This document shows positions 48,985 to 54,612 of a stretch of DNA of 54,612 nt, one piece after another. The translations under genes were made by a program, and so were the position numbers. How positions within the stretch are numbered: position 1 is the first letter of the stretch; each line of letters begins with the position of its first letter. Under the pieces are notes generated by a model. It saw only the letters and a list, made by a program, of their open reading frames with translations, was not told the DNA's origin and did not search any database. Origin of the DNA: a virus; IMG/VR virus record IMGVR_UViG_3300031566_000045, positions 1 through 54,612 of that record. One strand, given 5' to 3'.

Positions 48985-49062
48985 CGCAGGGTAGAGCAGT
49001 CCGGTCAGCTCACATGGCTCATAACCATGAGGTCGCAGGTTCGAATCCTGCCCCTGCCACCA
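48985..49062 (+). tRNA. Initiator-type tRNA-fMet (CAT)
   Basis: A complete 78-nt cloverleaf. Acceptor CGCAGGG/CCCTGCC leaves C1 opposite C72 unpaired; D-arm GAGC/GCTC has A11:T24; anticodon arm CATGG-CTCATAA-CCATG has anticodon CAT (49020-49022); T-arm GCAGG-TTCGAAT-CCTGC; encoded ACCA end. The missing 1:72 pair and the A11:T24 pair are initiator hallmarks. The usual three G:C pairs above the anticodon are reduced to two, so elongator use cannot be excluded. It stands alone between the divergent terminase operon and a converging gene. Confidence 0.9.
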
Positions 49063-49089
49063 AGCCAGCCCCCGAGGTGTGGCCCCCGA

Positions 49090-49458
49090 TCACCGGGCGA
49101 AGATCGATGTGAAGCGAGCCTCGTCGATGCGGGCGATCTCGTCGGCGGTGATCGTCTCGACGGGGGCGACCTTGCCGCCACCCGCTGCGATCTTCGCGAC
49201 GCCGAGCCGGATCGCCTTGCGGAGGTCCTTGTTGCGGGTCGTGACCCGACCGATGAGGCTGACGCTGTGGAGGTCGATCGTGAGGCCCGTGACGTCGTGG
49301 TCTCCGTGGCGGCCGAGCGGCTGACCGTCGGCCCGCTCGAGGGTGAGCGCCGGGAGGCCGAAGAGGCCGCTGACCTTGGCGGTGAGGATGCCGTCGGTGA
49401 GCGCCTCCGTGATGGTGGCTGCCGCTCGGGCGTTCGCTGCGTTCGTCGCTTCGTTCAT
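49090..49458 (-). CDS. Hypothetical protein, leaderless
   Basis: A 122-residue protein (MNEATNAANARAAATITEAL). Strand-rich middle (TIDLHSVSLIGRVTTRNK) then Gly/Lys turn. ATG 49458 follows TACGTT by 6 nt. It reads towards the tRNA on the other strand. Function unknown. Confidence 0.7.
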   Translation of the reverse strand: MNEATNAANARAAATITEALTDGILTAKVSGLFGLPALTLERADGQPLGRHGDHDVTGLTIDLHSVSLIGRVTTRNKDLRKAIRLGVAKIAAGGGKVAPVETITADEIARIDEARFTSIFAR

Positions 49459-49464
49459 GGGCAC

Positions 49465-49537
49465 AACGTACCTCCACCGTGTAGCTGGATCAACTACACC
49501 GGGGGTCTGTGGGAAACAACGCCGTGACCAGCGCTTT
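49465..49537 (-). promoter_or_regulatory. Composite promoter/operator
   Basis: Minus-strand palindrome TGTAGTTGATCCAGCTACA (49480-49498), with TTGATC as -35 and TACGTT just before ATG 49458. Upstream at 49502-49537 is the second element, reading AACAACGCCGTGACCAGCGC on the plus strand. Its orientation relative to the promoter matches RNA A and RNA B. Confidence 0.75.
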
Positions 49538-49950
49538 CAACCCGTGAACGGACGGCCCTCCATCCACGGCGGCTGCTCCAACCCCTCCGTCTCGGCGAGG
49601 ACCGCCAGCGCCTCGACGGCGGTCAGCCCGATCTCGGGGGGCCGCGACCACCGCTCCGTGAACACCCGAGCAGCGTCGGGGCCTTCGCCGTCGTAGACGG
49701 ATCGTCGTTGCTTCACCAGACCGACCGCGCCCCGCTCGAGGACGCACCGCTCACCGGGCGGATCCAACCGGTCGTCGCCCGTCGGGACGGTCGGCCACCG
49801 GACGAGCGCCGCCCACCCGTTGACCCACCGGATCCAGAACCCGAGCGTCGGCGACCACGGCTGCGAGGTCCGGTCGTCCACCTCCCACACCGGGAACGCC
49901 CGGTCGCCGACGTGGCCCACCCCGTCGACCACCCGGAACGGGCCGGTCAT
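49537..49950 (-). CDS. Hypothetical protein
   Basis: A 137-residue protein from ATG 49950 (MTGPFRVVDGVGHVGDRAFP), overlapping the oxygenase stop (ATGA). Trp-rich beta-type sequence (SPTLGFWIRWVNGWAALVRW). No family recognised. Confidence 0.7.
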   Translation of the reverse strand: MTGPFRVVDGVGHVGDRAFPVWEVDDRTSQPWSPTLGFWIRWVNGWAALVRWPTVPTGDDRLDPPGERCVLERGAVGLVKQRRSVYDGEGPDAARVFTERWSRPPEIGLTAVEALAVLAETEGLEQPPWMEGRPFTG

Positions 49951-50351
49951 GGCCGCCAGGAGACGAGCGCCCACCGCTCGCCTGCGGTCACCTCGGTCGT
50001 CCTGTGCGGGAACTGCGCCGGCCACTCCGCAGCCGACCCCCGCCCGGTCGGGGCCTCGGGCCAGCCTCGCACCTCGACCAGCCCGCCCTCGTAGTCGCCC
50101 GGCTCGGAGAGCTGCACGAGCAGCGTCGTCGCCCGCCCTGGCCCATCGACGTGCCAGTCGTACCCGCCGCCCGGCCCGTACCGGACGACCTGCGCGTCGA
50201 GGAACGGCCAGCCGAGCTCGGCGAGCGCCCTCGCGGCGATCGTGCCGCGCCGCACCTTCAGCGCGTGGCAGGACGTGGCCGTGGTCGTCGTCGGCCTCAG
50301 CCGGTCCCGAGCCTCGGCGATGATCTCCTCACACACGACCGACGTGAGCAT
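49947..50351 (-). CDS. 2OG-Fe(II) dioxygenase
   Basis: A 134-residue minimal double-stranded beta-helix enzyme. YDWHVDG carries H67 and D69; FPHRTTEVTAGERWALVSW carries H116 and R126, completing the H-x-D...H facial triad and the 2-oxoglutarate-binding arginine. It resembles prolyl-4-hydroxylase/PKHD-type proteins but is short. Substrates could be protein or modified nucleobases; phage relatives include DNA-modifying dioxygenases. ATG 50351 overlaps the upstream stop. Confidence 0.8.
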   Translation of the reverse strand: MLTSVVCEEIIAEARDRLRPTTTTATSCHALKVRRGTIAARALAELGWPFLDAQVVRYGPGGGYDWHVDGPGRATTLLVQLSEPGDYEGGLVEVRGWPEAPTGRGSAAEWPAQFPHRTTEVTAGERWALVSWRP

Positions 50352-50488
50352 CACGGCCTCCCCCACAACGACGCCGAACGATGACCCGTCAACTTCACCG
50401 CCGACCAGTCCTTCGGCTGCTCGCCCTGGTCGGTCTCGACCGTCGCGCCGCACCGATCGCAGGTCCACGTCGTCACTGTCACGTTCAT
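50351..50488 (-). CDS. Tiny CxxC protein
   Basis: A 45-residue protein (MNVTVTTWTCDRCGATVETD) with one CDRC pair. Overlaps both neighbours as TGATG, strong support for translation. Possibly a small zinc protein acting with the helicase or oxygenase. Confidence 0.6.
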   Translation of the reverse strand: MNVTVTTWTCDRCGATVETDQGEQPKDWSAVKLTGHRSASLWGRP

Positions 50489-52620
50489 CAGAAGAGCTCC
50501 ACTTCTTCGTCGTCGGGTTCGATCCAGCCGGCCGCACACATCGCCAGGTCGGCCTCGCGGCCAGCCTCGGCCAGCTCGTACATCGGGCTGTTCGGATCCC
50601 TCGGCCAGCCCATCATCGCCGTCTGGTGCTTCACCACCTCGCCCGCCGCCGCCAGAAGCCGACCCGCGGCTCTGGCCGCCACCTCCTGCCGCTCGAGCGC
50701 CTCCCGCCCGAACGCACGCTCGTAGGCCCTCACCGCCTCATCCACAACGGCGGGGGCCGGTGGGGCCTCCGGTGCCTCGGCGGCCACGACAGGCCCCTCA
50801 GCGGCCGCCTCATCGGCAGCGGCCTGGTCGAGCGACGCCATCACCATCTGCTCATCGAGGTTCAGCTCATCGGCGAGCTCATCATCCTCGGCCAGCTTCG
50901 CCAGCAGCTTCGCGTCATCGAGGTGAGCCTTCGCCCGAGTCGTCGCCACATAGCGCAACCGCTGCTCCTCGGTCCCCGACTTCGCCAGATCCGGGGTGAG
51001 CCTCACCGACTCCCACTCCCGGCCCTTCGCCTTGTGAGCCGTCGACAGGATCAGCGTGGCGTCCCGCTCGCGCGGCTGGTGCTCAAGGAGGTCCACGATC
51101 TCGTCCGCGCCGAACTGGTCGATGATGCCGACCAGCAGAGCGAGGTCCGATCCCAGCTCGTCGTTCTTGACGTAGGCCCTCACCTCGCCCCATGACGTGA
51201 AGCAGATCAGGTCGGGATGGGAGACCATCTCGCCCCGCTGCAGCTTCGACGCCGCCCGAGCGAAGCCGACCACGTCGTCCGCGCCGCCGATCACATGCGG
51301 CCGGCCGCCATTCTCGATCTCCTCGAGCGCGCCCATCACCGCGCCAGCGTTCGTCCTCGACAACAGGATCGACGGGTCGTCGCACTCGCCTCGGGTCCCT
51401 GGCCGGCCCGCGCCGATCACATGGTGCTCCGCTCCGAGGAGGTCGAGCACCTCGTTCGCCGCCTCAGCGATCTCGGGGCCGAACCGGAAGGACGTCGTCA
51501 GCCACGCCCGATGCGCCACCTCGACCCGCTCCATCGCGTTCACCGCGCCGTTCCACCCGTAGATCGCCTGATGGCGGTCGCCGACGAAGACGAGCTGAGC
51601 GTGATCGTTCTGCGCCTCCACGATCGCGAGCGTCACCCCGTTCGCGTCCTGCGCCTCATCGAACAGGATGTAGTCCGTCGCGATGAACGGGTCCTCGAGG
51701 TACCACAGCTTCAGGTAGGCGTTGTGATCGAACGGGAGCTGCCCGTCGACCTTCCGCACGTCGGCCCACGCCGCCCGGATCTCATCGCCGAGGCTGTCGC
51801 GGATCATCCCGAACGCAATCGTCATCTCCGGGTCGTCGCGCATCGTCGTCGGCAGCGGGATGTGGCGGGTCCCGATCTCACGGTCCGCTGACTGGCAGAA
51901 CACCCGGACGCCCTTCATCACCATCCCGGCGATCTTGTCGGCCGGGAACATCTGGCGTCCCAACGAAGTCTCGACCGGCTGCGAACCGATCCCGAGCCGC
52001 TTCGCGATCTGCCACGACTTCATCCGCGGCCCGTTCAACCGGTGCTTGTACCGGTGGCCGACCGCCCGGAACGCCAGGGAGTGCGAGGTCGCGCACGTCA
52101 CCCGGCTCGGGAACTTCTGCTTCGCCTCGGTCACGATCGCCTTGTTGAACGCGACGTAGATCCCGTCCTCGGGCTTCGCCTCGGCGATCAGGTTCAACGT
52201 GGTCGTCTTGCCCGTCCCCGCCAGCGCCTCGACGGCGAGGTTGTCGCCGGTCACCGCCAGGTCCACCGCCTCGAGCTGCTCGTCGGTCGGAGCGAACCCC
52301 CCGGTGATCGCCCGACTCGGGGCCGAGCTCGGGGCCGGGCGCACCTCCGGGGCCATCGCCGGCATCTCGGCGTCGGTGAACTCGCGCCCCGGCATCTCGA
52401 AAGGATGCGGCTCGGCGGCCGGCGTCGGCTCCTCGGGCCGTTCGAACGGGTGACCGTTGACCCGCTCGTACTCGGCGTTCTGCGCGACGATCATCCGCTC
52501 CCGATGGTTCGTGCCGGTCTCCTCGCGGCCCTCGCAGTAGCCGCCGGGCCTCGCACCGCACTCGGGGCACGCGTACTGGCGGATCTGGCCCTTGCTCACT
52601 CGCACAAAGTCCTGCGCCAT
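50488..52620 (-). CDS. UvrD/FBH1-like SF1 helicase with N-terminal zinc ribbon
   Basis: A 710-residue protein. An N-terminal zinc motif (C18, C21, C29, H39) is followed by a Pro/Glu-rich linker. The helicase motor has AGTGKTTT (134-141, motif I), DEAQD (321-325, motif II), GDRHQAIYGWNGA (347-359, motif III) and TTSFRFGPEI, with STAHKAKGREWE (motif V) and VATTRAK (motif VI). The order and DEAQD/QAIYGW spacing resemble FBH1/UvrD helicases that remodel forks and recombination intermediates. A leader with AAGGAGGAG precedes ATG. Confidence 0.9.
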   Translation of the reverse strand: MAQDFVRVSKGQIRQYACPECGARPGGYCEGREETGTNHRERMIVAQNAEYERVNGHPFERPEEPTPAAEPHPFEMPGREFTDAEMPAMAPEVRPAPSSAPSRAITGGFAPTDEQLEAVDLAVTGDNLAVEALAGTGKTTTLNLIAEAKPEDGIYVAFNKAIVTEAKQKFPSRVTCATSHSLAFRAVGHRYKHRLNGPRMKSWQIAKRLGIGSQPVETSLGRQMFPADKIAGMVMKGVRVFCQSADREIGTRHIPLPTTMRDDPEMTIAFGMIRDSLGDEIRAAWADVRKVDGQLPFDHNAYLKLWYLEDPFIATDYILFDEAQDANGVTLAIVEAQNDHAQLVFVGDRHQAIYGWNGAVNAMERVEVAHRAWLTTSFRFGPEIAEAANEVLDLLGAEHHVIGAGRPGTRGECDDPSILLSRTNAGAVMGALEEIENGGRPHVIGGADDVVGFARAASKLQRGEMVSHPDLICFTSWGEVRAYVKNDELGSDLALLVGIIDQFGADEIVDLLEHQPRERDATLILSTAHKAKGREWESVRLTPDLAKSGTEEQRLRYVATTRAKAHLDDAKLLAKLAEDDELADELNLDEQMVMASLDQAAADEAAAEGPVVAAEAPEAPPAPAVVDEAVRAYERAFGREALERQEVAARAAGRLLAAAGEVVKHQTAMMGWPRDPNSPMYELAEAGREADLAMCAAGWIEPDDEEVELF

Positions 52621-52655
52621 TCGGCTCCTCCTTCACTCCATCGGTCGGTTCGCGG

Positions 52656-52689
52656 ACCCTACCCGCCGTCTGTAGCCGAAGCAACTACT
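52656..52689 (-). promoter_or_regulatory. Operator/promoter of the helicase operon
   Basis: Minus-strand palindrome AGTAGTTGCTTCGGCTACA (52671-52689) with one changed end base; TTGCTT (52679-52684), 17 bp and TAGGGT (52656-52661). A leader with a ribosome site follows, unlike most other sites of this register. Confidence 0.7.
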
Positions 52690-52709
52690 ACCGGCGAGCA
52701 CAGCGCACC

Positions 52710-52946
52710 TCACTCGATGCGCGTCGAAGGTCGGGCCACGAACTCGTCGCCGAGCGCCGGGCACAACGCAGCGCCCTCGGCCAGATCGATCATCACCTCG
52801 ATGCCGACCCACACCCGCACCACCTCGCCGGTCTCCCACTCGGTGCTCCGACGCCGTAGGAACGTGATCCGCTCCCCGGCGTCGGGCCACCGCTCGAGGC
52901 CGAGCGCCTTACGTTCAGCTTCGAAGAACGCCGGGGCGACCGCCAT
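52710..52946 (-). CDS. Small hypothetical protein
   Basis: A 78-residue protein (MAVAPAFFEAERKALGLERW). Mixed charge; no Cys. Overlaps the upstream stop (TGATG). The helicase operator lies just after its end. Function unknown. Confidence 0.65.
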   Translation of the reverse strand: MAVAPAFFEAERKALGLERWPDAGERITFLRRRSTEWETGEVVRVWVGIEVMIDLAEGAALCPALGDEFVARPSTRIE

Positions 52947-53269
52947 CAGCCGCGCTGCGGGCCAGCCAGCCGCGGCATCGATGGCCGACCGACCGGAGCC
53001 AGATCGTGCGGGCCGCCGTTCCTCGAGCCAGCCGGCACCGGCTCAGCCGTCTCCACCGCGACCAGCTCGGGCGCGTCGAACGTGAACTCGGCCGGCTCCC
53101 CGGTCGTCCGGTTCACCCCTCGCAACGCCACCCGCAGGCAGCCGTGCTTGAAGAAGTAGAGGCCCGTCGGCTCGCCTTCGAACCCGGATGCGGGGTCGCG
53201 GTAGCGGACGCCCCACTCGATGCCGTGCTCGTCCATCTGGTCGTTGATCTGCGCTGCGGTCTCACTCAT
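52946..53269 (-). CDS. Hypothetical protein
   Basis: A 107-residue protein from ATG 53269 (MSETAAQINDQMDEHGIEWG), with AAGGAGCAGACCG upstream. Beta-rich centre (TGLYFFKHGCLRVALRGVN). The longer open frame to 53398 has no ribosome site. Function unknown. Confidence 0.65.
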   Translation of the reverse strand: MSETAAQINDQMDEHGIEWGVRYRDPASGFEGEPTGLYFFKHGCLRVALRGVNRTTGEPAEFTFDAPELVAVETAEPVPAGSRNGGPHDLAPVGRPSMPRLAGPQRG

Positions 53270-53657
53270 CGGTCTGCTCCTTGGGTTGGTGGTCATCGGC
53301 TTCGGGGTCGGCCTCGGCGAACGCGACCACCAGCACCACGTCGTCACCCTCGAGGAACGTCCGCAGCCCATCGAAGTCGGGGTCGGCGAACAGGTCACGC
53401 ATCGGCGCGGCCCACTGCGCCCGCTCGTAGACCATCCACGTCACCCCCGAGCGCCGCCGCGCCCCGAGCTCGGCGATCAGCGCGTCGTGGGACGCCTGCA
53501 TCGCCCGCTCAATGTCGCGCCTGTTGTTGTGAGCGCCGGCCGGGAACACCGAGACCAGCTCGGCCTCGGTCATCCGTCGCCGCAGCGCCCGGTCGCGTTG
53601 CACCCGCCTCGGGGGCCGATGCCGCCTCGCCTGGTTCCGTCGCTCAGCTCGCCCCAT
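53262..53657 (-). CDS. Hypothetical protein with basic N-terminus
   Basis: A 131-residue protein (MGRAERRNQARRHRPPRRVQ). The first 30 residues are Arg-rich and may bind nucleic acid; the rest is mixed alpha/beta with an acidic tail. TGATG overlap with the upstream gene. Confidence 0.65.
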   Translation of the reverse strand: MGRAERRNQARRHRPPRRVQRDRALRRRMTEAELVSVFPAGAHNNRRDIERAMQASHDALIAELGARRRSGVTWMVYERAQWAAPMRDLFADPDFDGLRTFLEGDDVVLVVAFAEADPEADDHQPKEQTDE

Positions 53658-54061
53658 CACTCCACCTCCCCGAGCTCGCCGCCGTGAGACGAATCCGGGC
53701 ACAGCGGACACCCGCACAACCCGGCCGGCCGAACACGGTCGCGCTCCCATTGATCGATCTCGTCGGCCAGGAGCCGCAGCCCCGCCGCCTGCTCGGTCGC
53801 CTCCTCGAGCCAGTCCACGGCCGCCTCGGTCTGCATCGACTCGCCCGCCCGGTCCCGTTCACCCTGAGCGTCCTCGACCAGCTCGGCGGCCATCACCCGC
53901 ACAGCGTTGGTCGACCCGTAGTAGCCGACGCCGCCCTCGTCCAGCAGCCACACCCCGCCACCGTGGTCGCGGGTCAGGTTCTCGGGCAGCCCCACATGGA
54001 TCGAACCGTCGGCGAGCCTCACCGCCGGGACCGACACCACCTCCGGGGTCGGCGCGCTCAT
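53657..54061 (-). CDS. Hypothetical protein
   Basis: A 134-residue protein (MSAPTPEVVSVPAVRLADGS). Beta strands (GSIHVGLPENLTRDHGGGVW) are followed by an acidic helical half and a CGCPLCPDS tail that could bind metal. ATGA overlap. Confidence 0.65.
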   Translation of the reverse strand: MSAPTPEVVSVPAVRLADGSIHVGLPENLTRDHGGGVWLLDEGGVGYYGSTNAVRVMAAELVEDAQGERDRAGESMQTEAAVDWLEEATEQAAGLRLLADEIDQWERDRVRPAGLCGCPLCPDSSHGGELGEVE

Positions 54062-54426
54062 CCGCTCGCCTGCCAGACGCACGGCCACTCGGGCACCGAG
54101 TCCCGCATGTCGGCCAGCACCTTCAACAGCGACTCGTAGGACCCCCACCCGTTCTCCGGGTTCATCGCTTCGAACCGGACCGGGTCGGCCATCAGCGCCT
54201 TCACGATCGTGTCGAGGAACTCGCCGCCCTCGGGGCCGGTCATCCCGTTGAGCCGTTCCCACCACGCCGGCCCGATCACCGGCCCGAGCGGGCCACCGCA
54301 CTCCTCGACCGTCTCGCCCGTCGCCGCCTGCAGCGCCTCGGCGATCATCCCGTTCGTGTTGTGCGTGAAGTTCCACGACCCCTCGTCGTTGCCTCGGTCA
54401 TCGGCCAAGTGCGCCCACCAACCCAT
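54058..54426 (-). CDS. Hypothetical protein
   Basis: A 122-residue protein from ATG 54426 (MGWWAHLADDRGNDEGSWNF). The segment TNGMIAEALQAATGETVEEC with GGPLGPVIGPAWWERLNGM resembles small phage proteins of unknown function with a MGWW start. TGATG overlap with the gene at the edge. Confidence 0.7.
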   Translation of the reverse strand: MGWWAHLADDRGNDEGSWNFTHNTNGMIAEALQAATGETVEECGGPLGPVIGPAWWERLNGMTGPEGGEFLDTIVKALMADPVRFEAMNPENGWGSYESLLKVLADMRDSVPEWPCVWQASG

Positions 54427-54612
54427 CAGCCCGACTCCTCGCCGTCGATGACCCACTCAGCGCGGTCCTGGTCCCACCGGCCGACCGACATCAGCCGACT
54501 CACATCCGGCACCTGCGCCCCTTCGAAGCCCACCAGATCATCACGCCACAGCCCGTACCGGACCGCCTCAGCCTCGCCGGGCCACTGGCCGGTCCAGACG
54601 TCCACCCCGCAG
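54426..54612 (-). CDS. Partial hypothetical protein at right edge
   Basis: The last 61 residues of a gene entering from the right edge (CGVDVWTGQWPGEAEAVRYG to the end WVIDGEESG). Its stop overlaps the next ATG as TGATG. Acidic and Trp-rich; no family recognised. The start is outside the window. Confidence 0.6.
   Translation of the reverse strand, partial: CGVDVWTGQWPGEAEAVRYGLWRDDLVGFEGAQVPDVSRLMSVGRWDQDRAEWVIDGEESG

Overview
The window looks like a fragment of a tailed bacteriophage (or integrated prophage) genome from a high-G+C actinobacterium. The evidence is a head-assembly set (portal, MuF-like head protein, terminase small and large subunits), very dense G+C-rich genes that overlap as ATGA, GTGA or TGATG, many zinc-ribbon and DUF families typical of actinophages (DUF2303, DUF4326, DUF6011, Gp37/Gp68, RAMA) and many apparently leaderless promoters. 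Both ends are cut inside genes. No integrase, lysin, tail or capsid gene was recognised, so this is part of a larger genome.

Layout. 1-6.3 kb (minus): 2H-phosphoesterase/head protein (partial), MuF-like protein, portal, small proteins and an ArdC-type antirestriction protein. 6.3-11.3 kb (minus): DNA-modification and sensing operon with two methyltransferases, a SLOG protein, an XRE regulator and a RAMA-domain protein. 11.3-13.5 kb (minus): two tandem paralogous AAA+ ATPases. 13.5-15.0 kb (minus): a gene-free 1.4-kb block read here as a giant structured RNA (RNA A). 15.0-17.5 kb (minus): two Cys-rich paralogues and small genes. 17.5-20.3 kb (plus): DEDDh exonuclease, DUF2303 protein, HAD nucleotidase. 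20.4-22.25 kb (plus): a second, larger gene-free block (RNA B). 22.3-41.5 kb (plus): about 47 mostly tiny genes, with an HNH protein, a frame-shifted Gp37/Gp68 gene, a C5-cytosine methyltransferase, a RecB-like nuclease and a ParB/SNase fusion. 41.5-45.1 kb: 3.5 kb without convincing genes, full of short repeats. 45.1-48.8 kb (minus): terminase large and small subunits and a ParB-adenine methyltransferase fusion. 48.98 kb: an initiator-type tRNA-Met (plus). 49.1-54.6 kb (minus): 2OG-Fe(II) oxygenase, UvrD/FBH1-like helicase and small genes.

Regulation. At least 17 copies of a 19-bp imperfect palindrome (roughly YGTAG-N9-CTACR) lie at promoters on both strands. In one register the palindrome carries the -35 box (TTGaNt), and the -10 box follows about 17 bp later. 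In the other, its right arm is itself the -10 box (TACGGT or TACAGT). At many promoters the -10 box is followed after only 6-8 nt by ATG or GTG, so the mRNAs should be leaderless; the phage also appears to carry its own initiator tRNA. A second element, centred on CGTGACCAGCG beside a GTTCT-N-GAAC arm, precedes several of these promoters and recurs about eight times in the 41.5-45.1 kb gap.

The most unusual content is the pair of giant RNA candidates. Both start with the same operator and promoter type, share sequence from the predicted +1, are rich in GNRA-capped hairpins, contain a tRNA T-arm-like hairpin and end in near-identical UUCG-loop terminators. All functions come from reading motifs by eye; nothing was searched or folded.
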